46,692 nucleotides of DNA from Pavlovales sp. CCMP2436 (lineage: Eukaryota; Haptophyta; Pavlovophyceae; Pavlovales), in contig MU631856.1 of assembly GCA_026770615.1 (NCBI GenBank), positions 46,903 through 93,594 on the forward strand. Direction: 5' to 3'. Positions 18,815 to 30,202 of the stretch are shown here, one piece after another (the stretch's first letter is position 1; each line of letters starts with the position of its first letter). The translations under genes were made by a program, and so were the position numbers. The notes beneath the pieces are model-generated. The model was given only the letters and a program-made list of their open reading frames with translations, did no database searches and had not been told where the DNA came from.

Positions 18815-19340
18815 GTTATGTATTGCTCTATTCACTATTTACGTCCCCGCTGGCACTCTCCCGACAATTTGCAGTTGCACACAGAAGAACTCCGGGGTAA
18901 CCTTGGGCATAACCTGCAAGAGGGTCAGCACATCGTTCTTCTCGCATGCGATTATCAGTTATCTTGCTCAGAGTCCCAGCGACTGAGCGTATTTTTCCCA
19001 CCCCGCCGCCGCAAAATTTAGTCCTTAATGACCTTACTTGCCGCTGCACATCTAGCTCAACGGCATCTCCGCCGCGTTCATTCTGCGCATACTACAGCAA
19101 AACAGACACACACACATTTGTCATATCGAAGAACCTGAACCGTGCTGTCATGGATGTATACCTGTATTTCATATAGCACAGCACGTGGCTTGGTGTGTAG
19201 GCTATGCCATTCCGTGACTGGGGGCGGCTGGCTAATTTCCAGCTTAATTATTTACTTTAAATACTGGCGCCGATTGTCTTTGGTGCTGCTATCCTCATTC
19301 CTCGGACCTCATCTCTTGTCGCAGCATCTCTCGACCGTCT

Positions 19341-20267
19341 AGATAAAAATGTGACGACGTCGTCTCGCCGGAGCGACGAGCGCGCTGCGCTCTGACCTCA
19401 GTGGAGAATCTACATCCCGCCAGATCGCCCAGAGCGATGTCCCAGGAGATGAAGCAGACGAAGACGATCTCAAGGCTCCAGCGGCACCACTTGCGCGACC
19501 TTCCTGGACCTCAATGACAGCATCTGCATCATCGACGTCCAGAGAGGTTACCGCACGCAGACAGAAGCTGTATTTTTACGGAACAGCGAGATGGGGAAGG
19601 AGGCACCACTTCCAACCCACGTCAACGGCCCGATCCACCGTCAACGGAATCATCGCTGACCGATCTGGTGCTGGAGCGCCGAGCAGAGCAATCCGCGCTG
19701 CCTTGTACGCAAGGTATGCCAACACAGGCAGCACCACTCGCAGCGGCACCACTCGCACGCGCAACAGAAGAAGCCGCACGTGCTTTCCGGCCTCTAGGTG
19801 AAGCCGAGGATCACGTGCACCGGGCAAGAAGGACAAGGCGAGCGCATCATCTGCGCCACCGCCAAAGCCATCGATGCCGGTCGCCACGTGGATCCCAGGT
19901 CTAGTGCTCACAGCGCTCGGCTCGATCTGGCGAATCCCGGACTTGAAACATCCGACGAAAGCTGATGTACGACATGCTGCTACAGCGTGTCGTCCAGCCT
20001 GCTCGCGGGACTTGGAGATCGCATTCAGGTGCATCAAACGGGGGTTACATCCCTCCCATATCACTCACTGATAGGCGGCGCGTCGTGGGCCGCGTCGCCG
20101 TGTGGCTACTGTACCAGTCGAGCACACACACAGTGTAGTCATCTTTATCAAGGCTGATTGCTGCTCAGGGGGGCTGAGCGCTCTCTCCCACTGCAGATAT
20201 CATGAAAGCCACCTCCCTCAACGCCTATCGTTTGCGGGTGTGTTGAAGGGTCATACTAACTAACTAA
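19341..20267 (+). mobile_element. Retroelement family E, longest copy, with 13-bp target duplication
   Basis: CTCTCGACCGTCT occurs at 19328-19340 and again at 20268-20280. The 927 bases between end in GAAGGGTCATACTAACTAAC, i.e. a short ACTA tandem tail directly before the second duplicate. Copies of variable 5' extent at 5764-5860 and 16961-17110 share this 3' end. Variable-length target duplication, a simple-repeat tail and 5' truncation are the signs of LINE- or SINE-type retrotransposition. No reverse transcriptase is encoded and the internal frames are unrecognised, so this is a non-autonomous or truncated copy. Confidence 0.7.
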
Positions 20268-20482
20268 CTCTCGACCGTCTCATCACTCTCCGATTTTTTT
20301 TATAAAAAATAACTTATTGTCAGTTCGACTTTCGACCGTTATTAACTTCGGCGCGCCGGCGGACTTTGAGCAGCGCGCGCCGCGCGGCTTGTGAGGAACA
20401 GGCCGAGGCGCGGGATTGCCGAGCTTCGGCGTGAGGGACAGTCCAAAGCGGCGGAGCAAGCAGGCACTCTCGGTCGGCCGCG

Positions 20483-21217
20483 ATGGCGATGAAGAGCGGC
20501 CTGACGGTCGACATTAAAGCGATGAAGGCGCAGGCCAAGGTGCAGGGCGCGCAGATGTCGGGCGGGCTCAAGCCCGGCGATGATTTTGGTGGCTCGGCAG
20601 GCTCGGCCGAGGGTGTGGAGGTGTGGCGCGTCGAGAAGATGAAGGTGGTGCCTGTGCCAAAGCCGCAGCACGGCAAGTTCTACGCCGGCGACTCATATAT
20701 CGTGCTGCACACCAGGAAGCGCTCGTCCAACGCGCGCTCGTTCGAGTGGGACCTTTACTTTTGGCTCGGGGAGTCGACCTCGCAGGACGAGGCGGCAGTC
20801 GCAGCCTACAAAACGGTCGAGCTCGACGACAAGCTTGGCGGCTCGCCCACGCAGCACCGCGAGACGCAAGCGCACGAGTCGGCAGAGTTCAAGGCAGTTT
20901 TCTCACAGCTGCAGTACCTCAAAGGCGGCGTCGACTCGGCGCTGCGGCTCATCGAGCGCGGCGTGAAGCCGGAGCCGCGACTCCTCCACTGCAAGGGCGC
21001 AAAGACGGTGATCATCACCGAAGTTGAGAAGCGATGCGCTTCGCTCAACCACGGTGACGTGTTCGTGCTCGACGCGGGCGATGTGATCTACCAGGTACTC
21101 GCTTGCTGCGCAATCGGCCGTGTGAGCCGCTCCAGGGCCAGCTTGCGCACTGCAGCTGCGTGGCCAGGTGTCTCTGCTTGGCGCGCTTGCCAGTGTCGCA
21201 CGCCTGACTGTCTGCAT

Positions 21218-21312
<95 letters not shown>

Positions 21313-21322
21313 NNNNNNNNNN

Positions 21323-21368
<46 letters not shown>

Positions 21369-24300
21369 GCTTTGACCGTGTGATTGCAGTGGAACGGGCG
21401 CGAGGCCAACCGCCGCGAGAAGGCCAAGGCGCTCGAGGTCTCCATCGGCATCCGCGACGACGACCGGAAAGGACGGGCGCAGCTCGTGGTGCTCGACGAG
21501 GAGCCCGCCGCCGCCGAGGCGCGCGCGCAGACGGAGCTTGGCGAGGATGAGCGCGGCTTCTGGGCGCTGCTGGCTGGTTCGCGCGCAGACGTGAGCGCCG
21601 CCGCCGCCGCCGGCGACGACACGGATGTCGCCACGCCGCGTGCGGGGGGAGCGGGCGCGAGGGCGGGAGGCGCGCCGGCGGTGCCCCGGCTGCTGAAGAT
21701 CAGCGACGCGCGCGGCTCGACGCTGATGACGACGCCCGTTGGCGTGGCGGGCGAGGCGCTCTCCCGCCTGGCGCTCGACGAGAACGACGCCTTCCTCATC
21801 GACGCGGGCGGCAAGGCGGGCGCAGTATTCGTGTGGATCGGCAAGGGCGCCTCGCCCACCGAGCGCTCCTCCGCGGTGCGCGCCGCCGAGAAGTACGTGC
21901 GCGCGCAGGGCAGGCCGGCGCACGTGCAGATCACCCGCGTCGCGTCGGGCGGCGAGCCGGCCGCGTTCAAGATCCACTTCGCCGACTGGAGCGCCGTGCC
22001 CGCTGGCGGCGCAGTGACGGACATGCTAGCCTTCCGCAAGGGGCAGGCGCGCACCGCGGCGGCGGGCACGCAGCAGTCGGCCGACGCGCTGGCCGAGCAG
22101 ATGACGAGCCCGCGCGCCGCCGTGTCGGAGGAAGGCACCGAGCAGCGGCCGCTCACGTTCCCACCGCCGGCGGGGAGCGTGCGCGTCTTCCGCATCGAGA
22201 AGTTCGAGCGCGTCGAGGTGCCCCCCGAGGAGCTGGGCATCCTGAACGCGACGGACTGCTACTGCGTCTGCCACACGGACACCACATCCACCGAGAAGGC
22301 GACGCTCTACTACTGGCTCGGCGCGCACGCCTCGCAGGACGAGAAGGGGGCGGCTGCGCTGCAGACAGTGAGCCTCTCCGAGTCGCTGGGCGGCGGCTGC
22401 GCGCAGGTGCGAAATATTGTTGTTTTGCCGCTGCTTGCCCAAAAATAATAATAAAAAAATGCAGGTTTTGCACTATTTAAGAAAAAACTCACCCTTTTTT
22501 TTAGCAGCAGCAGCAGCAAACACAGCACGCAACAACAGCAACAAAAGTAGTACTCATTACAACAATCAGACTAAGCATCACAGTCACAAGAATTCTACAT
22601 GTCAAGGGGGGTACCCCCTTGCTCATATCCTCGTACTCGTGCGGAGACTCACACTACACCCGGACTACTACTGCTGCCGTCGCTGCCGCTGCTTGCCGCT
22701 GCTGTAGGTGCGCATCTGCCAGGGGCACGAGACGCCGCGCTTCCTCTCCCTCTTCGCGCCGAGGCTGCTGGTCTTCGCGCTGGGCGGACAAGAGTCTGGC
22801 TTCCGCAAGGTGGCCTTCGCCGACGAGGCGGGCAGCGCGGTCGCCGCGGACGCGCTCGCCGCGGGCGTGGGCGCGCTGGTGCACGTGCGTGGTAGCTGCG
22901 CACAGGACGTGCACGCCGTGCAGCTCGACCGGCCCGCCGCCGCCTCGCTCAGCTCGTACGACTGCTTCTTGGTGCAGACCCCTCTCGCGGCGGCCGGCGC
23001 GGCGGGCGGCTCCGCGCTGCCCCGCTGGATGACGGGCGCCCTCGCCCTCGCGGCCGCGACGAGCGCACCCACGGTGTACGTGTGGATGGGCAGCGCGTCC
23101 AACGAGCACGAGCGCAAGGGCGCGGTGAAGGCGGCCGAGCTGCTCCGCGCCGCCACCGCCGCCGGGCTCAACCCCAACGTGCTCGGCGCGCCGCCGGGCC
23201 GCTCGGCTGCCGCGCGGCAGGGCGCGGCCGTGGCGGACGTGAAGGTGGTGGTGGTGGAGGAGGGCAGCGAGCCGTCGGCCCTCTGGAGCGCGCTCGGCGG
23301 CAAGGCGGACTACGCCAAGGCGGCCCCGGGCGGCGGCAAGGGCGGACTTCTCGGGGGGCTCAGGTGCGCACACAAATTAGAATCGTATAATCATCATCAC
23401 TTATCTTCTAACTATATGTCTCATGTGCGCGTGCAAATCATAATCGCAATAATCATCTTTATTTTTATTATATGTATATATCTCAGGTTTGCATACTACT
23501 CCTACTGATGATGATGAGGATGATAACAACAACAATAATAATAGCAATAATAAGCCTACTCTTAATAATAAGAATCGAATCATATGACTATTTAATAATG
23601 ATCACATATTTTATATCCATTTTTAATAATATTTTAATAATTTTATTACAGCAGCAACAACAATAAATCGAATACTTATACCAAACTAACACTCCTCCTC
23701 CTGCTGCTGCTGCTGCTACTGCAGGGGGCGTGGGCTGGCGGCCAACTCGGCGTACGCGTCTGGCTACTCGCCGGACGACGCGCGCCTCTTCCACGTCACC
23801 GACCGCACGGGCGTTGTCAAGGCACGCGACACCCACCCACCCGCACCCATCTCCACCCCAGACCTCGCCCTAGCACAAGCCCACCTGAGCCCTCACCCTA
23901 GCGCAAGCCCAAGTCGCTCATCCCGGCCTAGCCCCCACCCTTAGCAACCCGCCCCTAGCCTCCGCTCACGCCTAAGCCGCCCACCCGCACCCCTCGCCCC
24001 CACCCGAGCCCGAGCCTACGCCACCCATTGCGCGCTACTCGACTGCCGCGTCACGCCAGCCGCGCGAGCGAGCCGGGCAGGTCGGTTGCGCGCGCGCGTT
24101 TCGGCTGCCGTCGCTGACCCCCCCACCTTTTATTTTCGCTCACCCACCCCTCTCTTACCCCCCCCCTCCGCAGGTGAAGAAACTCTTAATAAATATATCT
24201 GAAGCTTGCATTATTACTGTTATCGTTTTATATAGGGGGGGCAAGTGATCATATTATATGCAATACGGAGGAATTCTCAATAGATTCAAATTTCTATCAT

Positions 24301-24804
24301 TCATGACTGATAATCACCAACATTTGAATCACATACTATTCAACGAAGCATATCTTTACAAATCATGTATTTACTATTCATATATTATAAACTAAACACA
24401 CACACACACAAAAACTACTTTGCAATCGCTCGCAGGTGGAGGAGATCCTCAACTTCGCGCAGGACGATCTCGACCCGGACGACGTCTCGATCGTCGACGC
24501 GGGGTCGGTGCTCTACCTCTGGATCGGCATGGGCGCGAGCGAGGCCGAGAAGGCGAAGGCGCCCGAGCTCGCCGACAAGTTCGCCGCCAAGTCGTCGGCG
24601 CAGTCGGGCCGCTCGGCGCAGTTGCCCGTGGTGCGGATCGAAGCGGGGCGCGAGCCTGCCCACTTCAAGGCCCTCTTCCACGGCTGGTCTGACGAGAAGG
24701 TTGCTCTCTTCTACGACCCGTACGAGGCGCGGCTCCTGGCGGAAAAGCAGGTGCGTCGTTCGCGGCCGTCAGTGGTGACAGCGGTGCCTGGCGCACGTCG
24801 ATGA
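20483..24804 (+). CDS. Six-domain gelsolin/villin-family actin-binding protein
   Basis: Five exons by frame and splice signals: 20483-21094, 21390-22406, 22708-23363, 23725-23821 and 24436-24804, about 916 residues. It severs, caps or bundles actin filaments, usually under calcium control. Domains in order: G1 (VEVWRVEKMKVVPVP, then WDLYFWLGESTSQDEAAVAA), G2 (HCKGAKTVIITEVE, then GDVFVLDAGDVIYQWNGREA, spanning exons 1-2), G3 (RLLKISDARG, VFVWIGKGASPTERSSAVRA), G4 (VRVFRIEKFERVEVP, LYYWLGAHASQDEKGAAAL), G5 (TVYVWMGSASNEHERKGAVK) and G6 (ARLFHVTDRTGVVK, VEEILNFAQDDLDPDDVSIV, LYLWIGMGASEAEKAKAPEL). Intron 4 appears to use a GC donor (AAG|GCACGC), because including the Lys best fits the family. 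No villin headpiece is seen. The last codons after 24750 (...EKQ|GTGCGT) could instead be a donor to a further exon, so the 3' end is uncertain. Confidence 0.9.
21218..21367. repeat. CTTG tetranucleotide microsatellite with assembly gap
   Basis: Uninterrupted CTTG repeats within intron 1 of the gelsolin gene, broken by ten N at 21313-21322. True length is therefore unknown. It lies wholly between donor 21095 and acceptor 21389, so the protein is unaffected. Confidence 0.97.
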
Positions 24805-25848
24805 GTTATTGAGTGCCGGGTTCGGATCTAGACGCTTGTGTACGTATCATGCCAGCAGCTCTGATTTTGTTAGTTACTGGCTAGTTAAACGGACCTATAA
24901 ACCTATTCGTATGGAAGTTGACCACGCGATATCGTCTAGTTAATTATCTTTAAATCTGAAGTTTTACAACAAACTAAATTTAAAACTTACATAATTATGG
25001 TTAAATTTGTAGCTTCTAGCGAGGGGTTATTTGCTTGCGGGCTGACGAATCTTAAGATTGAAAAAGTGCTGGGAGCTTTTGGGATAAGAATAGAGATTCT
25101 GAAGGGTAAAACTAATGTGAATACGTGATACTGATAGCGTCGACCATTTTTTTTTTGGCTAACTTAAGTGTAAACTAAAAAAATTATTCAACAGATCTAA
25201 ATTTGACCACGGTCAATTTCTTATTCTATCGCGTTGAGGGCAGACTCTAATAAATATACCTGCATCGTGTAAACAGTGACCACCGCTGAAGCTGCAGTCT
25301 GAGTAATGCGAATAGGTCAAATTCATCGCACGAAACCGCGAGCATCACGGTTACACGGAACGAGCGCCGCGCCGGCGCCTTGGGCAAGCACGGGCTGCTA
25401 TTGTCGCCAGATTTGTTGTTTGGCAATTTTAAGTATAGTACTTCTGAATTATTTAGGCCGCAGAATGGGTATAAATATGCGTGTAATCTAACTAGGTTTG
25501 CCAGGCATGAAGAAGCTTGCCTGAAGCTGGCTGTGCTAAAACTGCTTGCGGCGACCGAAACAAGGCCCGGGGAGTCGTCCCGCGTCTCATAGGCGAGCCT
25601 TGTGCCCTTCTCCTCCGAAGACCCGCCTCATCGCCCCCCGCCTCAGGCGAACGAGGGCGCGACGGCCGCACCTGCGCGCCTCAAAAGCGGCATGGCGCGC
25701 TCGGGGAGCACCCCCTGCGAGCATTAGGCTCGCCCACAACCCATCGGCCCATCCTCCGGGCGCGGCGCGGCTGGGATCCGAGTCCCCGCGGCGTAGAAGG
25801 CCAAGTGTTTTCAAAAGTGAAAAATTGCCATGTTCACATGTGTATGTA
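24805..25848. other. Intergenic, no gene recognised
   Basis: AT-rich to about 25300, then a GC-rich island (25540-25800) with overlapping open frames on both strands but no recognisable protein. A missing final gelsolin exon could lie here, but none is identifiable. Confidence 0.45.
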
Positions 25849-26014
25849 CAGGGTGTCGCGGGTAATAAGAAACCGCAACGTTAAGAAACTGAGCCTCATT
25901 TTGTGTGGCCTTTAATAGTAATTTGAGCAAAAATTTAGCATTGCTTGTATGTAATTTGCTAAGAAACCGTGCCTCAGTCTCAAAAGCGCCCTTCTTATTG
26001 CCCGCGACACCCTG
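25849..26014. mobile_element. 166-bp MITE with mariner-like ends
   Basis: Terminal inverted repeats of 23 bp with one mismatch: CAGGGTGTCGCGGGTAATAA at the left end and its complement at 25991-26014. Both sides are flanked by TA. TA target sites and CAGGGTGTC-type ends are typical of Tc1/mariner-derived miniature elements. No coding capacity. Confidence 0.8.
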
Positions 26015-26032
26015 TATGCATTTATTTATGTG

Positions 26033-26526
26033 CAGTCATAGACGGGCATTAAGAAAGCTGGGCATTAAGAAACTGGGCCTCAATGTTGTTGGGAGAAAGT
26101 GAAGAAATTGGGCTTCAAATAGCGAGGTGCCTTAAGAACGATAAAAAAATAGCCTCAATGTTTGCGGTTTTCTTATATTTTAAAGAGGGGATTTATAGGG
26201 GCCGGCGGTCTTGCCGGGTAGAGTACTTGGTCCCTAAACTGTTGTCCAAGCCTTTCCCCTCTTGCCCGTGACCTAGTAATCGCACTGTCCCTGTCTCTTG
26301 TCCTTCATGATCTAACCCCTGGCCTTATCTGGAGGCGGAAAATAACACCTTGAGCAATTAAGAAATTATTGACAAGGGGACTTAAGAAACTGAGCCTCAC
26401 TGCCGGTCAGTCAGAGCCAGATCAGCTATTAAGAAACGGGGCCTCACTGCCACTGGGGGCCGAAGAAATCCTAAGAAACTGGGCCTCACTCGGATTCTCA
26501 GCTATCTTAATGCCCGTCTATAACTG
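26033..26526. mobile_element. 494-bp inverted-repeat element
   Basis: 22-bp terminal inverted repeats with one mismatch: CAGTCATAGACGGGCATTAA at 26033 and its complement at 26505-26526. Inside, the word AAGAAACTGGGCCTCA and close variants recur at least six times (for example near 26075, 26100, 26385, 26430 and 26475); related words also occur in the adjoining 166-bp MITE. No protein is recognised. Confidence 0.75.
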
Positions 26527-26723
26527 TACGTTAGTACCCAATTTTTGTTCATAGTGGGCGCTTGTCGGCTAGCCAAATGTGCGCAGGTCACAGGCGACTG
26601 GGCTCTGACTTTCCAGCCGGCGGGGCGGTACGTAGTGTGTACCCAATCCAGCCAACGTTATTGCGCGGGTAGTAATGTAGGGGAACTCTAGATGGTGGTG
26701 ATGAGAACAAACTATAAATTGGC

Positions 26724-26820
26724 GATAGGGATTCAAGCTGGCGTCTGACAGTCTTGGATATTCGCGCAGCGCTCAGATCTGTAGCTTTCGAGTATTCAGA
26801 CGCCAGCCTGAATCCCTCTG
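26724..26820. repeat. Two family A 3' ends in inverted orientation
   Basis: A minus-strand copy at 26724-26752 and a plus-strand copy at 26792-26820 face each other, each reduced to the CAGACGCCAGCTTGAATCCC core (the second with one change). Together they form a 97-bp hairpin-like unit. Confidence 0.75.
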
Positions 26821-26960
26821 AATAGAATATGACTTTTCAGACAGAGTGGACTGCCAGCAAGTGTCCATCCCCTGTATAGTCGGACACTTTCTGCAGCGTG
26901 ACTAGCCCAAATGAGATCATTGATTGATGGACATGTGCGGCGGTCTAAGTTATACTTTAT

Positions 26961-27463
26961 GGGGGGCCTTCGGTTCCTTTTGGACAGAAAATAACCGCCA
27001 AACCAAGGTCCGCGCTCGGGTTCAGTATCACAGACCCGTGTACGTGGGCCGCGCGATCTCGACGGCATCGCAACCGCAACATTTGTTTCGCCAATTTATC
27101 CGAGCGCGTCGAAGTCGCACCTCGACTCCTCGCGCCGCTGGAGAGAGATCTTCGTGCGTCTCGGTTCTGGTTTGTGTCCGGGAAAGAAACCGGGGATCCT
27201 GGCCGCGCGGACGAGCAAACCACGCGCGGACGGAAGCGAAGACGGGGTGTTCGGGCGCTGGCGTACTTCGAGAGCACACTTTCAGCTGTCGGCACAGCCA
27301 GTCTCGCCTCCCGTGCGCCATATCCTCACCGCTCTGCGCCCGCCCGCGCGAAGGACTCTTACGTGCCAAAAGTGGGCTCGCCGCCACCGTTTTTCGAAAA
27401 AGCTGTTTTTTTGCAGTGTGTGTCCAAAAGAAAAAAGTGTCCAAAAGGAACCGAAGGCCTCCC
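26961..27463. mobile_element. 503-bp inverted-repeat element
   Basis: 26-bp terminal inverted repeats with one mismatch: GGGGGGCCTTCGGTTCCTTT, then TGGACA, at 26961-26986 and its complement at 27438-27463. A 187-codon open frame crosses it, but its two ends are just the terminal repeats translated and the interior is unrecognised. Non-autonomous. Confidence 0.75.
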
Positions 27464-27544
27464 ACACGTCGTGAAATAGTTAAGTAGTTTTGCTTTCCTT
27501 GGGGTTTTAATATTAACGTTTATGATTTCAGCATTTATCGTAAG

Positions 27545-28560
27545 TGATGCACTGCGGCACAATGAAGCCGACCGACGGCACCGTCGCCAAAATGTCTAAG
27601 ACTGAGGCGATGTTCTACCTGCTGGCCGGCTACTCTCCAACAATTAAATCTCGTTCTCAAGATCGACGACGCGCTCGGCATCGTCACGGACACCGACCGG
27701 TTTCAATACCTCGGCTCAACCTTTTCGTCATCCCTAACAGAAAATGAAGAGATCGAGCACATGATCCGATCTGCAGCCGCAGCCTTTGGCTGTCTGCGGA
27801 GGGACGCCTTCAGTCAAAACCACGGCTCCGCGTCGCTCCCACTCGCCTCCAAGGGCAAGCTCTACCGTTGCCTCGTGCTCGGCGTCTTGCTCTACGGCTG
27901 CGAATCCTGGGTCATGACCTCAAAGCTGCGGCAAAGGCTGAGCGCGTTCCACAACCGCTGCGTGCGAGCGATGGCGAGGAAAAAGCCTCTGCGCGCTTCC
28001 TCCCCCGACTAAATCTTCTAGTATGCTGCCCTCGCGCCGCAGTACGTCGCCCTCGTCGTCACAGACATCGACCAGTATATCTCCAATCGGAAATTACGCT
28101 GAGCGGGACATGTGATGCGCATGAGCATGACGAGACTTCCTCGCATGTTCATGACCATGTTCATGACATCATGGGTCAACACAACGCGACACAACGGGCG
28201 ACCGCTGATCTCCTACGGACGCGACCTAACTCGTGAGCTCAACAACGTTGGCTTCAACCTTGACGGGCAAGCAATCGGCGTTGGCGTCTCGACAAGCTGG
28301 GGCAAGGCCGCACTAGACAAGGCATCATCCTGGCGCAAACTGACGAGACTACCGGACGTGAACGTGAAACCCACCTTCAAGAAATCCCGAACGAAATCGC
28401 CTGCTCGAAGCTCTGTCGGCGCTTTGGTACCATACCGCAAGGTGACGCTAAAGCTTGTGCAAACAGAGTGACGCTCAGACGCCGACATCCGGGGCCTCCT
28501 TGACGCAGAGACTGCGCCCCAGGCGGTTGAAGGGGCATCATAATAACATATATAACATAA
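27545..28560 (+). pseudogene. LINE (non-LTR retrotransposon) ORF2 3' part, decayed
   Basis: The C-terminal part of a reverse transcriptase is spread over several frames: SKTEAMFYLL near 27597, then RFQYLGSTFSS and EIEHMIRSAAAAFGCLRRDA, then KLYRCLVLGVLLYGCESWVM near 27870, ending in a stop at 28010. The downstream post-RT region AGHVMRMSMTRLPRMF is preceded by an in-frame stop near 28102, and continues GRPLISYGRDLTRELNNVGF. These are the thumb and tail motifs of LINE ORF2. The catalytic FADD-type block is not present. The 3' end (to an ATAACATA-type tail) recurs at 13130-13330 and 41268-41320. Confidence 0.85.
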
Positions 28561-28641
28561 CGTATTCCACCGCGCCCCCGCGCTGCGGCCCGCGCCCTGC
28601 ACGCGCAAACGACTTCTCGACATTCAAAACCCCATCGCTTC

Positions 28642-28876
28642 CCAGCGATACGTCACCGGTGGGATCACCAATGGACTCGCTTGCTCGCGCACTGTCGGGC
28701 GACCCCGCGTTGCGCAGCGACGTCAGCGCTTTGTTTTCGGCTTCCTCATCATCCACCACTTCTACCAGCTCTCCACTTCGGCGTAGCGCGTAGGAGCCTG
28801 CATCGGAGCGCCAAGATCAGCCTGACTTGAACTTGAAACGTACTGTACCGCCAGCCCGAACCCCCTATCATTATAA
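28642..28876 (+). repeat. Dispersed repeat family B, copy 1, with 40-codon ORF
   Basis: Contains a 40-codon frame starting at an ATG near 28671 (MDSLARALSGDPALRSDVSA, then a Ser/Thr-rich tail ending LRRSA). The minus-strand copy at 37413-37639 encodes the same peptide with two substitutions. Homology starts abruptly at CCAGCGATA in both and ends after CCCGAACCCCCTA. It is likely the 3' part of a retroelement ORF. Confidence 0.75.
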
Positions 28877-28923
28877 TTCTATCGAGGCCCACCCCCGTGA
28901 AGGGGTGGGGTAGACCGGCGGGC

Positions 28924-29684
28924 ATGGAACGTGACCAGCAGGCGAGCGCCCCCCAGGCGAGGCTCGCTGGGACGGCGAGCTCCTTCGTGCCGACGGCGAC
29001 CGACGCGCGTGCGTGTCTGGTCGACCTCCACACGCGGGAGCACGCTGTGGTCCACGAGCAGTTCGAGATGCTCGTGGCGAAGGATGGCGCTCAACGGAGA
29101 GGTGGTCACGGCGCAATACTGTGACCACCGAGGCGTCTACCTCGTTACCCTCACCTACACGTTCGGCGAGGCGGGATCCCCACAGGGCGCTGCGGCGCGA
29201 TCGGCCGGTCACAATCGCGACGCTCCAAGAGATCTCCCGCTGCTTGAAGGCGGCGGCCCCCGACTGCAAGGGCGCGGGCGCGAGCTCATCGCCGTCGGCG
29301 GGGATCTCGGGGAGGAGGCTCAACAACTGGAAGAAGCACTGCGCTGATGGCACATTGCGGCTGGGGGCAGGGATGCGCGTGGCGGCTCGGACCGACAAGC
29401 GCCGCGCCGGCTTGCCGGCACGGCAGGAGGCGACCGTCGCCCCGCGCTCCTTCCCCACGGCCGCTGAGAAGCCGAGAGCCAATGCGTCCTCCAGGGCACC
29501 AGCGAAGCCCGCACAGACACGCACCTCGTCCGAATCCGATTCGGACGAGGACTCGGAGCTGCCGTCCGGCTCGGACGAGGACTCGGCGATGGAGGAGGAT
29601 ATCGACGAGTCGCTCTCGGACGCAACCGAAGCGATGGCTGCACGATGCTTCGTCGGCGGATCGAAAGGTGGATCGAAACGCTAG
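28924..29684 (+). pseudogene. Broken unrecognised coding sequence with acidic tail
   Basis: Coding-like sequence changes frame at least twice: MERDQQASAPQARLAGTASS from 28924, then MALNGEVVTAQYCDHRGVYL near 29085, then from about 29200 a frame ending in a Ser/Asp/Glu-rich tail (SSESDSDEDSEL) and a stop at 29684. No domain is recognised. Its position between transposon relics suggests mobile-element origin, but an unknown host gene with unseen introns is possible. Confidence 0.35.
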
Positions 29685-30202
29685 CTGGAGCAGGCCGCGC
29701 CGTTAGGCGCGGTAGCGCCGCTGCAGGCGTAACGCCGCGTTGCGAGAACGCAGAAGGGGGGCACTTGGCACTGCCCCCCGCTGTCCCTCGTCTCAGGCGA
29801 GCTGCGAACCCAGGTGTAGAGCGGGGAATTCAGCCTACCGAGGGATCTTCGGCGCGCCGCAGGGGCGGTATGCAGCACCGCGCCGGGCGTACGACGGACC
29901 CGATTCTCTCCGCTGTCCAAGTGGGGCCCCGCTGCCAGGCGGGGACTACGTGCTCAACGATTTGTTCACCACGGGCGGGTGCTGCATTTTCAGACGACGC
30001 GAGGGAGAGCAGTGGAGGTCGGTCAGAGCGCCAGTTGAGAGTCGTCAGTCATCGATCGCCGTGTGTCTGAACTGATCAGCGGTGGGGACGGTATCCGTGT
30101 GCTCGGGGTGGATCCCTGGACCTGAGTGTTTTTCAACACTGAAATCCAGTGAGATCCTCTCGGGGACGGACGTTTAACTAGAAACTTACACACCATATTT
30201 AT
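29685..30202. other. Intergenic with family F repeat end at 30115-30195
   Basis: The block ending GGGGACGGACGTTTAACTAG and followed by ACTTACACAC recurs at 30800-30870, 41219-41262 and, weakly, 40556-40640, each preceded by a GAGACC or GAGATCC-type word. Nothing coding is recognised in the rest. Confidence 0.5.

Noticed and set aside
21190..21383. Long Leu/Ala/Cys or Ser/Lys/Gln/Ala peptide frames on both strands
   Set aside because: They are translations of the CTTG microsatellite inside gelsolin intron 1.
26924..27487. 187-codon frame in the 503-bp element
   Set aside because: Its two ends are translations of the inverted terminal repeats and its interior has no recognisable motif. I keep only the element.
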